Source of the DNA: Sphingomonas koreensis
GTDB lineage: Bacteria > Pseudomonadota > Alphaproteobacteria > Sphingomonadales > Sphingomonadaceae
DNA: 64,000 nucleotides
NCBI RefSeq assembly: GCF_002797435.1
Contig: NZ_PGEN01000001.1
Location: 3,160,501 to 3,224,500, forward strand
Direction: 5' to 3'
Both the position numbers and the translations under genes were made by a program. Positions 1 to 7,761 of this stretch are shown piece after piece. How positions within the stretch are numbered: position 1 is the first letter of the stretch; each line of letters starts with the position of its first letter. A model generated the notes under the pieces. It was not told the origin of the DNA, ran no database searches, and was given only the letters and a program-made list of their open reading frames with translations.

Positions 1-1
1 G

Positions 2-142
2 CGCATCGAGATTCTCGGGCTGTTTCCGACGACCCAGACCGTGCTTGCGCAGATCGCGGCGATCGGCGTGCTGGTTGCCGGCTTCTGGTACAGTGGGCGC
101 AGCGCGGCCGCCGCCCGCGTGCCGGGCTCAACTGCCGAATAG
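2..142 (+). CDS. C-terminus of a membrane permease, possibly FTR1-type iron transporter (partial)
   Basis: An open frame enters from the left edge and stops at TAG 140-142, giving 46 residues that end ...GSTAE. The visible part has a short EILGLFPTTQT segment, then a hydrophobic stretch (about residues 16-29) and a basic, Ala-rich tail. This looks like the last membrane helix and tail of an FTR1/EfeU-like high-affinity iron permease, but with only the end visible the family is uncertain. It converges with the minus-strand genes that follow. Confidence 0.45.
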   Translation, partial: RIEILGLFPTTQTVLAQIAAIGVLVAGFWYSGRSAAAARVPGSTAE

Positions 143-226
143 CCGGCCGGCGAGCACCGCAAGACAAAGCGCAAAGGCGGGCACGGCCTGTTTCCGGATC
201 GCCTTCTGCTCTGCCTTGATGACCAT
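128..226 (-). CDS. putative 32-aa membrane miniprotein downstream of the methyltransferase
   Basis: This short frame is below usual gene-finder limits. It starts at ATG 226, 13 bases after the methyltransferase stop, and is preceded by a good Shine-Dalgarno run (GAGGAG). It encodes a basic N-terminus (KAEQKAIRKQ) followed by one hydrophobic segment, VPAFALCLAVLAG, and stops overlapping the end of the convergent permease gene. Strong RBS, operon-like spacing and TM-like composition support translation. No function is recognised and it could be spurious. Confidence 0.35.
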   Translation of the reverse strand: MVIKAEQKAIRKQAVPAFALCLAVLAGRLFGS

Positions 227-239
227 CCGCTGCTCCTCG

Positions 240-884
240 TCAGCCGGGCCGATCCGCGATGATCAACGCAATCGTGCCGGTTATCGTGTGGATGCGGGCC
301 GCCTCCCGGACATTGTCGAACCCCGCAGCCCGGACGAGCTCGGGGAGCACGCCATCGGCATTGGGTTGGGTGTCGGTCACGCCATCGAGCCGCTGGATGG
401 TGAGGCGGAATAACAGCCGCATCAATCCCTGCTGCCGCCCGTAATCGGCGATCACGAGCCTGCCGCCGGGCCGAAGCGCCGCATGCATCGCGGCGAGACC
501 CGCCCGTTTCTCGGCCATCGGGACCTGATGGAACATCAGGCTCGACGTCACCGCATCGGCGGCGCGCGAACCGATATCGCGGGCAAATCCGCGCTCCCAC
601 TGGATGTCCGCGCCCGCCGCCTGTCCCTTGGCGCGCGCGATCGCCAAGGCCTCCTCATCGGGGTCGATGCCGATGACCCGTATGCCAGGGGCGGCCGCTT
701 TCAGCATCACGGCAAAGCTGCCGGTGCCGCACCCGACATCGATGACGGTCTCGCCCGGACGTGCCGCGAGCAACCCGATCATCGCATAGCGCCAGCGCAT
801 TTCGCGGGTCCAGCGCCGGATCGCACGGTCGTAATCGGCGGTGTCGCCGGTCCCGAGCGGCGGGGTGTAGCTGCCGTCAGTCAT
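240..884 (-). CDS. class I SAM-dependent methyltransferase
   Basis: This 214-aa protein has a Rossmann-type methyltransferase fold. Motif I is VIDVGCGTGSF (about residues 48-58), and the acidic end of strand 2 is IGIDPDEEA. A later LRPGGRLVIADY block is the usual post-motif III region. The substrate cannot be read from the sequence; the layout resembles the UbiE/type-11 group. The ATG overlaps the stop of the upstream cation-efflux gene (ATGA at 881-884), so the two are translationally coupled. That places it in the metal-responsive minus-strand unit controlled by the MerR-type promoter near 1550. Confidence 0.85.
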   Translation of the reverse strand: MTDGSYTPPLGTGDTADYDRAIRRWTREMRWRYAMIGLLAARPGETVIDVGCGTGSFAVMLKAAAPGIRVIGIDPDEEALAIARAKGQAAGADIQWERGFARDIGSRAADAVTSSLMFHQVPMAEKRAGLAAMHAALRPGGRLVIADYGRQQGLMRLLFRLTIQRLDGVTDTQPNADGVLPELVRAAGFDNVREAARIHTITGTIALIIADRPG

Positions 885-1516
885 GCCTGCGCCCTCGTCG
901 CATGCTCCGCCAGCTCGCGGCGGGCGTCGCGGATGATGTCATAGGCCGAATGGAGGAACAGCAACGCGATCACGCCGGCGACGAGGAGATCGGGCCAGGC
1001 CTGTCCCGTCCAGCCGACCAGCACCGCCGCGCCGATCACGGCGATATTGGCCAGCGCATCGTTGCGCGAGAACAGCCAGATGGCGCGCGCTTGCGCGTCC
1101 CCCTGGTTGCGGAACCGCGCGAGGACCAGCGCGGCCGCAATGTTGACGAGGAGCGCGACGATCCCGATCCCGCCCATCAATCCGGCTTCGGGCGGGATGG
1201 CATTGAACGCGCGCCACCCGGCAAAGCCGATCACGCCGAGCCCGAGACTTGCGAGGAAGAGGCCCTGCACCAGTGCAACCCGGCTGCGCGCGACCGCCGC
1301 CCAGCCCAGCGCGATCAGCCCGAAGAGCGTGATCGATCCGTCGCCGATGAAATCGAGCGAATCCGCCTTCAGCGCCTGCGAGCCGGCGATGAAGCCGCCC
1401 GCCAGCTCAAGCACGCCGAAGCCGACATTGAGGATCACCACGATCCATAGCGCCCGCCGATAGGCAGGGTCCGTGCCCGCACGTTCGGTATCGGCCTCAC
1501 ATCCACAGTCGCTCAT
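881..1516 (-). CDS. cation diffusion facilitator-like metal exporter (first copy)
   Basis: This is an inner-membrane protein of about 211 aa with six predicted helices, related to CDF transporters that export divalent metals using the proton gradient. The frame stays open upstream, but MSDCGCEADTE at 1516 is chosen because it lies just downstream of the MerR-type promoter; the CGC near the N-terminus may bind metal. TM2 carries ALKADSLDFIGD, where canonical CDFs have a HxxxD site, and TM5 carries SRNDALAN in place of the usual HxxxD. It is therefore a divergent clade. It lacks most of the cytoplasmic C-terminal domain of full-length CDFs (about 300 aa). It overlaps the methyltransferase downstream. 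Confidence 0.85.
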   Translation of the reverse strand: MSDCGCEADTERAGTDPAYRRALWIVVILNVGFGVLELAGGFIAGSQALKADSLDFIGDGSITLFGLIALGWAAVARSRVALVQGLFLASLGLGVIGFAGWRAFNAIPPEAGLMGGIGIVALLVNIAAALVLARFRNQGDAQARAIWLFSRNDALANIAVIGAAVLVGWTGQAWPDLLVAGVIALLFLHSAYDIIRDARRELAEHATRAQA

Positions 1517-1541
1517 CATCACCTCCGCGAGTCGCGAGCAG

Positions 1542-1572
1542 GTTTTGCACCCTATAGTCACTATAGGGTCAA
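1542..1572 (-). promoter_or_regulatory. MerR-type promoter/operator for the first CDF gene
   Basis: A perfect inverted repeat lies at 1549-1569: arms ACCCTATAG and CTATAGGGT around TCA. On the minus strand TTGACC (1572-1567) is the -35 box, with a stretched spacer of about 18-20 bp to a CAAAA-type -10 near 1547-1542. This long-spacer geometry is the classic ZntR/CadR/PbrR arrangement. The -35 box overlaps the stop codon of the MerR gene (1569-1571), so the operator is partly coding. Confidence 0.85.
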
Positions 1573-1967
1573 TGGCTTGTTTCGGGTCCCAATGCTTCGA
1601 TGATCCGGCAGTCGGAAATCGCGCCTTGGCGGCATTGGCCGATCAGCTCGTCGAGCTCGCGGCGCAGTGCGCGGAGATCTGCAATTTTCTGATCGATCTG
1701 CGCGAGATGCGCACGCGCGACGGTGTCGACGGCACCGCAAGAGCGATCCCGATCGTCGGAAAGGGCGAGGAGCTCGCGCACCTGATCGAGCGTGAAGCCC
1801 AGGTCGCGCGCGCGGCGGATAAAGGAGAGCCGGGCGAGATGGTCGCCGCCATAATCGCGGTAATTGCCCGCAGTGCGCCCGGGCTCGGGAAGCAATCCGA
1901 TCTTCTCGTAGAAACGAATGGTTTCGACCTTGGTCGAGGTGATGCGTGCCAGTTCGCCGATCTGCAT
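1569..1967 (-). CDS. MerR-family heavy-metal regulator (CadR/ZntR/PbrR type)
   Basis: This 132-aa activator begins MQIGELARITSTKVETIRFY, the standard MerR winged-helix start. The frame is open far upstream, but this ATG (1967) fits the family exactly. The long dimerisation helix follows (about residues 78-112). Cys77, Cys112 and Cys120 match the three-cysteine pattern of Cd/Pb/Zn sensors rather than Cu sensors. It lies between two cation-efflux genes, and MerR-type operators lie on both sides (1549-1569 and about 1979-2010), so it probably controls both divergent units. Confidence 0.92.
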   Translation of the reverse strand: MQIGELARITSTKVETIRFYEKIGLLPEPGRTAGNYRDYGGDHLARLSFIRRARDLGFTLDQVRELLALSDDRDRSCGAVDTVARAHLAQIDQKIADLRALRRELDELIGQCRQGAISDCRIIEALGPETSH

Positions 1968-1978
1968 GGGAAAACCGC

Positions 1979-2010
1979 TTGACCCTCTAGTTGCTACAGT
2001 CCGCATATAG
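1979..2010 (+). promoter_or_regulatory. MerR-type promoter/operator for the second CDF gene
   Basis: TTGACC at 1979-1984 is followed by CTCTAGTTGCTACAGT, then CATATAG near 2004-2010 as the -10. The spacer is about 19 bp and the imperfect dyad (ACCCTCTAG / CTACAGT) resembles MerR-family metal operators. It drives the plus-strand gene at 2043 and sits just upstream of the divergent MerR gene. Confidence 0.75.
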
Positions 2011-2042
2011 AATGCGGAGCCGATTCGTTCGATAGGGTTGAA

Positions 2043-2702
2043 ATGGTCTGCACGAGCTGCGCCTGCGACGACAAGAAGGCAGCGGTCGATCCGCACTGGC
2101 GGCGCGCCTTGTGGATTGCGCTGGCGGTGAACGCTGCCATGTTCCTCGTCGAGATGGTTGCCGGTATCGCCGGCGGATCGAAATCCCTTCAGGCCGACGC
2201 CCTCGATTTCCTGGGCGACAGCGCCAACTATGCCATCAGTCTCGGCGTGGCTGGCATGGCGCTGGCATGGCGTGCCCGTGCCGCGCTTCTGAAGGGTGCC
2301 ACGCTCGTCCTGCTGGGCCTGTATGTTCTCGTAGCCACGCTTTGGGCAGTCTGGCATGGTACGCTTCCGGAGGCCGAGATGATGGGCGCGGTGGGTATTG
2401 CGGCGCTCGTGGCCAATGGTGCGGTAGCGCTGATGCTGTTTCGCTACCGCACGGGGGATGCGAACATGCGCTCGGTATGGATCTGCTCGCGCAACGACGC
2501 GATCGGTAATGTCGCGGTGGTGCTTGCCGCGGCAGGCGTGTTCGGAACGGGTACCGCGTGGCCCGATCTCATTGTCGCGGGGGTGATGGCTGGACTCGGC
2601 CTCATTGGGGGTGCGCAGATCATCCGGCATGCGATGCGCGAGCTGTCGGGTCCGGCAGCGTCGCCGGTCATATTTGCCGGAAAGCCGGGGGCCGCAGGAT
2701 GA
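2043..2702 (+). CDS. cation diffusion facilitator-like metal exporter (second copy)
   Basis: This 219-aa inner-membrane protein is a paralogue of the one encoded at 881-1516. It has an N-terminal Cys cluster (CTSCACDDKK), then six hydrophobic helices. TM2 has LQADALDFLGDSANY and TM5 has SRNDAIGN, the same departure from the canonical CDF HxxxD sites. It starts at ATG 2043, about 30 bases after the -10 of the divergent MerR-type promoter. The C-terminal cytoplasmic domain is very short. It is expected to export a divalent cation such as Zn, Cd or Pb; selectivity cannot be read from sequence. Confidence 0.85.
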   Translation: MVCTSCACDDKKAAVDPHWRRALWIALAVNAAMFLVEMVAGIAGGSKSLQADALDFLGDSANYAISLGVAGMALAWRARAALLKGATLVLLGLYVLVATLWAVWHGTLPEAEMMGAVGIAALVANGAVALMLFRYRTGDANMRSVWICSRNDAIGNVAVVLAAAGVFGTGTAWPDLIVAGVMAGLGLIGGAQIIRHAMRELSGPAASPVIFAGKPGAAG

Positions 2703-2729
2703 TAGATCTCCAAAACCCGATCGCTGCGA

Positions 2730-3158
2730 TCATGGCCGGGGCAGGCGATGCGCGGCCGATGCCCGTGGGTTGACCGCGCATGCCGGGCCCGGCCGATACT
2801 CAATGCGGATGCGCCTAAGCGATGTGGCGTCGGTTGTTATCATCCGGGCCGAAAAGCTGCCGCTGCGTTGGCGGCTGCCGATCGGGCCCCAGCGGGTATC
2901 GGCAATCGCCTTGGGCTGGCCATCGCCGAATGAGGCAATGAGGTGCAGATGCCCGGACACCGGCATCGTCCGTCCGAGTGGGCGCCGGACCTTGCCAGTG
3001 ACGATGACCGCATCGCGCGCGGCATAGGCTTTTACCCAATAGATATCGAAGCGCTGGGGTGGTGGCGCCTCGATGATCGGGGTCAGCAAGCGTCCGTTCA
3101 TGCAGCCGACAAGCAAGGGGGCGAGCAAGAGGGCGGCGGCGAAGGTGCGGGCTCGCAT
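2730..3158 (-). CDS. small lipoprotein of unknown function
   Basis: This 142-aa protein starts at ATG 3158, preceded by GAGGA. Earlier in-frame starts would add a long low-complexity stretch. The N-terminus is a lipoprotein signal: MRARTFAAALLLAPLLVGC, with lipobox LVGC at residues 16-19. The mature part contains RFDIYWVKAYAARDAVIVTG and is probably beta-rich. It resembles no family I can name. It lies at the downstream end of the minus-strand metal operon, separated from the SANT-like gene by about 185 bases, so it may have its own promoter or be a read-through gene. Confidence 0.7.
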   Translation of the reverse strand: MRARTFAAALLLAPLLVGCMNGRLLTPIIEAPPPQRFDIYWVKAYAARDAVIVTGKVRRPLGRTMPVSGHLHLIASFGDGQPKAIADTRWGPIGSRQRSGSFSARMITTDATSLRRIRIEYRPGPACAVNPRASAAHRLPRP

Positions 3159-3343
3159 GGGTTTGTCCTCATCAACATGTAGCGGTGACGGGAGAGCCGA
3201 CGCGGGAGGAGGAGCCTCAGGTGCCGACCCCGTCGCGGTGCAGCGATCACCGGTACTCGAGCAGACCGGTGAGGCCCACGGCCGTTGGTCCCGGATGCAA
3301 CAGCGAGCGCACTTCTGACGGCGGCTCTGATGTCGCTTGCGGC

Positions 3344-3640
3344 TCATTTGCCGCCATCGTCCGAGGCCGGGTCCCCGGATTGGGTTTTCTGCGGATGGGT
3401 GGCTGGCGACGCGTTGCCCGCCCTGAGACGCCAATGCCGGCGCCATGGGCGCAACGCGGATGGCAGGATCAGTTTGAACTGGGCGGCGCGGCCGCGGATC
3501 GCGTCCTGGGTCCGTTGCAAAGTGCTGGCGATATGCGCCACGGACTCGCGCGCCTCGATCATCTGCCGCAGGTCGCGGTCGTCATCCTCGCTCCACGGGC
3601 GGCGATGGCGTTGTCGGCCGGATGAATCGCGATCGTTCAT
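3344..3640 (-). CDS. small SANT/Myb-like DNA-binding protein
   Basis: This 98-aa protein starts at ATG 3640, which overlaps the stop of the SRPBCC gene (ATGA). The segment RRPWSEDDDRDLRQMI...VAHIASTLQRTQDAIRGRA (residues about 12-55) fits a SANT/Myb-like helix-turn-helix: a tryptophan followed by acidic residues, then a second helix pair ending in a basic stretch. The C-terminus is basic then polar. As the terminal gene of the metal operon it may be an autoregulator, but no target site is evident. Confidence 0.7.
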   Translation of the reverse strand: MNDRDSSGRQRHRRPWSEDDDRDLRQMIEARESVAHIASTLQRTQDAIRGRAAQFKLILPSALRPWRRHWRLRAGNASPATHPQKTQSGDPASDDGGK

Positions 3641-4104
3641 CGACGCCCTCGCTTGCGTGGCGGCGGGCGCTTCACGAAGCGGGCACGCAACGCTGTATCG
3701 GTCTCGCATATCATGACATGGGCACGACTGGTGATGCCTGCTCGCCAAAGCCGGGCGACCACGCCGCGATACTCGACACGATGCGCAAGCCGGGTCCCGG
3801 TCGGATGCCGCTCAAGGCGGTAGCTTTCGTCGATCCGGAACAGGAACGAGCCCATGCTCATGCGCCATGCGAATTCGATGGGCGCCGCGAGCGCCGTGAT
3901 CCGCGCGAAGCTGTGCATCTTGCGCAACCGCCCCATCCCGAGCATCTTGCCGGTGTAGCGATACTCGATCTTCGCGCCGAGTGAGGGGTCCCCCACGAGC
4001 TCGATGAAGGGGTGCCAACTCGGATAGCGCTCAAAGTCGAGCAGCACCTCCCAGACCGCTTCGGGGCGGGCAGGAATAGCGATTTCGTTCTCAGCGGCGA
4101 TCAT
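3637..4104 (-). CDS. SRPBCC-family (START-like) hydrophobic-ligand protein
   Basis: This 155-aa protein begins MIAAENEIAIPARPEAVWEVLLDFERYPSWHPF, a typical SRPBCC/polyketide-cyclase start: a strand, then the helix following PAxVW and the WxxF turn. The fold forms a lipid- or hydrophobic-ligand-binding cavity; the ligand is unknown. The C-terminus is strongly basic (RPPPRKRGRR). It overlaps the acyltransferase gene by 14 bases and the SANT-like gene by 4, so it is co-translated within the efflux operon. Its neighbour suggests a link to membrane lipid or acyl chemistry, which is inference. Confidence 0.8.
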   Translation of the reverse strand: MIAAENEIAIPARPEAVWEVLLDFERYPSWHPFIELVGDPSLGAKIEYRYTGKMLGMGRLRKMHSFARITALAAPIEFAWRMSMGSFLFRIDESYRLERHPTGTRLAHRVEYRGVVARLWRAGITSRAHVMICETDTALRARFVKRPPPRKRGRR

Positions 4105-5290
4105 GGCGGCGCCTCCCTAGAACCATCCCGCTCTCGGTCGCGGCGAGCCTTTGGGTGCCGGCACTTGTGGCGCGGCCAAGCCAGTCGCGCACCCTTGCGG
4201 TATGGGATTCAGTGCCGCGCGCGAACCCCCAAGCAGCAAACGCCGAGGCGGCGAGGATCGCAAGCGCCCAGGCGATCGCTTGCGGGTCGGGCGGCAGGCG
4301 CTCGGCGGCGATGAGCGCCGCGGTCGCCAGCGCCATCAGCGGGAAATGGATCGCGTAGAGCGAGAAGCTCGTTTCGCGGCCGTAGCGCGCGAGGTGGGCA
4401 ATCCCGGGAAGCGCCGGCGTGCGTCGCAGAAGCAACCCTAGCAGCAACATCGCGAAACTGAACGCGAGCACCGGATCCTCGGCGGCAAACGCGCCTGTGC
4501 GTCCCCAGGCGAGGGTTGCCACGAACAGGAGCGCGCCGGGCAGCCAGAGCGTGTCACGGATGGCGCCGACTCGGGTGCGATTGGCCTCGCACCAGCGATA
4601 GACGAGGAAGAGCAGTGTGCCGAACAGCCAACTCAGGAAGTGGAAGAACAGGTCGGGATAGACGATGCCGAGCGCGAGGGTGAGCAGCGCGAAGGAGAAA
4701 CGCCGCTGCGTCAGCGCGAACCACAGCGCAGGAAACCAGATATAGAACCAGAACTCATAGGCGAGGCTCCACAACGGGCCATTAGAGCCGAATGGCGCCA
4801 CCACCAGCCCCTGGAGGAAGACGAGATTGCCGAGAAAGTCGGGAAGGGTGAGGTAGGTCGCGACGCTGCGCGGCAAGACATAGCTGCCGGTCTGCCCGAG
4901 ATGGGTCGGCGAGCTCGTGGCGACCCCGGCAAAGTCGAACAGGCCGCCGAGCAGTAGCGCCGGTACCACCACCAGCAGCAGCCTTACGAGGCGATCCTTG
5001 AGATAGCCCGACCAGGTCCAGCGCGCTGGCGGCGTGAGCAGGATGCTGCGCGTGATCCAGAAGCCGCTGAGCACGAAGAACAGGATCACCGCGGGGTGGC
5101 CGAAGCCGGCGGCAAGGTAGAGAGACTTGACGAGAAGGTCGTCGGTCGGCCGGTAGTCCGCGATCAGCAGCGCCCAGATATGGCCGAAGGCGACGACGAG
5201 CGCGAGAACGGCGCGTAACGCATCCATATAGAGGAACGCGGGGTTAACTGCGGCAGCCCCGGCGCGGCCGGCGGGGTCGTTCCCGGTCAT
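4091..5290 (-). CDS. acyltransferase 3 family membrane protein
   Basis: This 399-aa multi-spanning protein carries the acyltransferase-3 signature: YMDALRAVLALVVAFGHIWAL near residues 21-41 (the conserved R and H) and FFVLSGFWITRSIL near 76-89. The family moves acyl groups onto sugars, lipids or peptidoglycan in the inner membrane. About ten hydrophobic helices are visible. The ATG overlaps the P-type ATPase stop (5287-5290) and its own end overlaps the SRPBCC gene, so it is embedded in a metal-efflux operon. That is an unusual place for this family; envelope remodelling under metal stress is a possible role. Confidence 0.88.
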   Translation of the reverse strand: MTGNDPAGRAGAAAVNPAFLYMDALRAVLALVVAFGHIWALLIADYRPTDDLLVKSLYLAAGFGHPAVILFFVLSGFWITRSILLTPPARWTWSGYLKDRLVRLLLVVVPALLLGGLFDFAGVATSSPTHLGQTGSYVLPRSVATYLTLPDFLGNLVFLQGLVVAPFGSNGPLWSLAYEFWFYIWFPALWFALTQRRFSFALLTLALGIVYPDLFFHFLSWLFGTLLFLVYRWCEANRTRVGAIRDTLWLPGALLFVATLAWGRTGAFAAEDPVLAFSFAMLLLGLLLRRTPALPGIAHLARYGRETSFSLYAIHFPLMALATAALIAAERLPPDPQAIAWALAILAASAFAAWGFARGTESHTARVRDWLGRATSAGTQRLAATESGMVLGRRRHDRR

Positions 5291-7761
5291 TTGCGGTATC
5301 CGAGCAGCCGCAGTGCATTGAACACGACGACGAGCGTCGAGCCCTCATGCGCCATCACGGCGGGACCGATACCGAGCCCCAAGATCGTCGCCGGCACGAG
5401 CACCGCGACCACGCCAAGGCTCACCACCAAATTCTGGCGGATGATCCGGCGGGTTGCGCGACTGAGCCCGACCGCGAACGGCAGATGCGCGAGATCGTCC
5501 GCCATCAGTGCGACATCGGCGGTCTCAAGCGCGACATCGGAGCCGGCCGCGCCCATCGCGATGCCGACGGTGGCATTGGCCATCGCCGGTGCGTCGTTGA
5601 CGCCGTCGCCGACCATCGCGACCTTGTCGGTGGCGCGCAGTTTGCGGATCGCCTCGACCTTGTCCTCGGGCATGAGGTCGCCCCAGGCCTCGTCGAGCCC
5701 CACCTCCTTGGCGATCGACTCGGCGACCTTCTGATGATCGCCCGAGATCATGATCATCCGGGTGATACCCATCGCGTGGATACGGGCGATCGCTTCCTTC
5801 GCCGCAGCGCGTGGCGTGTCCATCAGCCCGATCGCGCCCAGATCCTGCACCCCGCGCCGGACCACCATGGTGGTCCGGCCCTGCTCGCGCAGCGCGGCGA
5901 TCGCGCCCGCCATTTCGCCGGACAGCGGCGCGATGGCCCCGACCCCGAACATCTCGGCCTTGCCAATCAGCACCGTCTCGCCGTCCAGCGTCGCGCGAAC
6001 GCCCTGGCCAGTGATGCTGATCAGGTCATGTGCGGGCGGCACCTCGCGTTCGCCGAGCCGATCCTGGCCATCGCGCGCGATCGCGCGGGCGAGTGGATGG
6101 TCACTTAGCCGCTCGACCGCGACCGCGGCGGCGAGCAGTTCACTGGGATCGATGCCCTGGGCCGGCACGATGTCGGTGATACGCGGGCGCCCTTCGGTGA
6201 GCGTGCCGGTCTTGTCGAACGCGATCGCCTTCAGCGAACCCAGTTCCTCCAGCGGCCCACCTCCCTTGATCAGCACACCGCCGCGCGCCGCGCGCGCGAC
6301 ACCCGAGAGCACCGCGCTCGGTGTGGCGATAGCGAGCGCGCAGGGGCTGGCCGCGACCAGCACCGCCATCGCCCGATAGAAGCTATCGCGGAACGGCTCG
6401 TCGACAACCACCCAGGCGAACAGCAACAGCACGGTCAGCCCGAGCACAGCAGGCACGAACACCCGCTCGAAGCGTTCGGTGAAGCGCTGGGTCGGCGACT
6501 TCTGGGTCTCGGCCTCGCTGACCAGCTGGACGACGCGAGCGAGCGCGGATTCTGTCGACTTGCGGGTGACCTCGACCTCAATCAGCCCGCTGCCGTTGAT
6601 CGTGCCGGCGAACACGCGATAGGCGGCTTCGAGCGCTTCGGGCTGCGCGCGCGCTGCAGCTTCATCAGGCACGGGACGCTTGTCGACCGGCATGCTTTCG
6701 CCGGTGACCGGCGCCTGGTTGACGCTGCTCGTGCCCTTGACGAGGAACCCGTCGGCGGGGAGGCGCTCATCGGGCTTGACGACCACGGTGTCACCGATCA
6801 CGAGGTCCTCGACCGGCAGCTCGACGAGCGCTTCGCCGCGGCGGACGAGCGCAGTCTGCGGCGCGAGTTCGGCCAGCGCCTCGATCGCGCGCTTGGCGCG
6901 GCCCATGGCATAATGTTCGAGTGCATGGCCGAGGCTGAACAGGAACAGGAGCAGCGCCCCTTCTGCCCAAGCGCCAAGCGCCGCCGCGCCGGCCGCGGCG
7001 ACCAGCATCAGCGTGTCGATTTCGAATTTCTTGAGGCGCAGATTGTCGATCGCCTCGCGCAGTGTGAACCAGCCGCCAAAGCCATAGGCGCCGATATAGA
7101 GTGCGAGTGGCAGCCATTCGGGAACGGCGGCCAGAGTTTCGAGCAGGAAGCCGATGCCGAGCAGTGCGCCGCAGGCCAGCGCGAAGAACAACTCGGTGTT
7201 GGGGCCGAGCAGGCCGCCATGGGCATGGCCGTGTTCGCCCTCGCCATGATCATGCCCGGCGTGATCGTCGCCGGCGCCTCTGTCCGGCGTGACAGCGGGT
7301 GCGTTGGCGGGCGTCTTGCGCTCATGCACCCCGAGCTGGTCGAGGAAGCTGCGCAACGCCGCTTCGGAGGTCAGCGTGCGGTCGAACTCGATCCGCAGCG
7401 TGCCCGATGCGCTCGCCTCTGCCTCGATCACCCCGTTCACGCGCTGAAGCTGTTCGGCAATGCTGCGCGCGCGGCGCTGATGGCTGATCCCCTCGACGTC
7501 CCAGCGAAGATGGCCGAAGCGCTCGGTGATGTTCGCGCCGGCGGCGGTAGCGAGCTCGCGGATCCGCACCAGCGAGACGATGTCCGGATCGTAATGGACG
7601 CACAGATGCGCGGGCGCCTCGCCGGCCGCAGGAACGACATGCGCTTCTGCGATGCCGCGACGGCCGGCAAGTTCAGCGGTCAATCGCGCGACACAGGCGT
7701 CGGCCGCGTCGGCGACCTCGGGCAGCACTACAGGGATATCAATGCGCAGTATCTCGGTCAT
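5287..7761 (-). CDS. P1B-4-type heavy-metal ATPase (CzcP-like, Zn/Cd/Co export)
   Basis: This 824-aa ATPase starts at ATG 7761, overlapping the CDF stop. Two degenerate HMA-like domains without CxxC occupy residues about 5-145. A His-rich linker (DDHAGHDHGEGEHGHAHGG, about 165-183) follows. Then come the TGE loop (353-355), the SPC metal site in TM6 (472-474), DKTGT (516-520), GDGVND, and HEGST in the last helix (805-809). SPC plus HEGS/T is the P1B-4 signature, known for Co/Zn/Cd; Cu ATPases have CPC. It should pump metal from cytoplasm to periplasm, feeding the CzcCBA pump encoded in the same operon. Confidence 0.93.
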   Translation of the reverse strand: MTEILRIDIPVVLPEVADAADACVARLTAELAGRRGIAEAHVVPAAGEAPAHLCVHYDPDIVSLVRIRELATAAGANITERFGHLRWDVEGISHQRRARSIAEQLQRVNGVIEAEASASGTLRIEFDRTLTSEAALRSFLDQLGVHERKTPANAPAVTPDRGAGDDHAGHDHGEGEHGHAHGGLLGPNTELFFALACGALLGIGFLLETLAAVPEWLPLALYIGAYGFGGWFTLREAIDNLRLKKFEIDTLMLVAAAGAAALGAWAEGALLLFLFSLGHALEHYAMGRAKRAIEALAELAPQTALVRRGEALVELPVEDLVIGDTVVVKPDERLPADGFLVKGTSSVNQAPVTGESMPVDKRPVPDEAAARAQPEALEAAYRVFAGTINGSGLIEVEVTRKSTESALARVVQLVSEAETQKSPTQRFTERFERVFVPAVLGLTVLLLFAWVVVDEPFRDSFYRAMAVLVAASPCALAIATPSAVLSGVARAARGGVLIKGGGPLEELGSLKAIAFDKTGTLTEGRPRITDIVPAQGIDPSELLAAAVAVERLSDHPLARAIARDGQDRLGEREVPPAHDLISITGQGVRATLDGETVLIGKAEMFGVGAIAPLSGEMAGAIAALREQGRTTMVVRRGVQDLGAIGLMDTPRAAAKEAIARIHAMGITRMIMISGDHQKVAESIAKEVGLDEAWGDLMPEDKVEAIRKLRATDKVAMVGDGVNDAPAMANATVGIAMGAAGSDVALETADVALMADDLAHLPFAVGLSRATRRIIRQNLVVSLGVVAVLVPATILGLGIGPAVMAHEGSTLVVVFNALRLLGYRK

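Noticed and set aside
1968..2630. Long N-terminal extension of the MerR frame
   Set aside because: It is antisense to the second CDF gene, and MQIGELAR is the family start.
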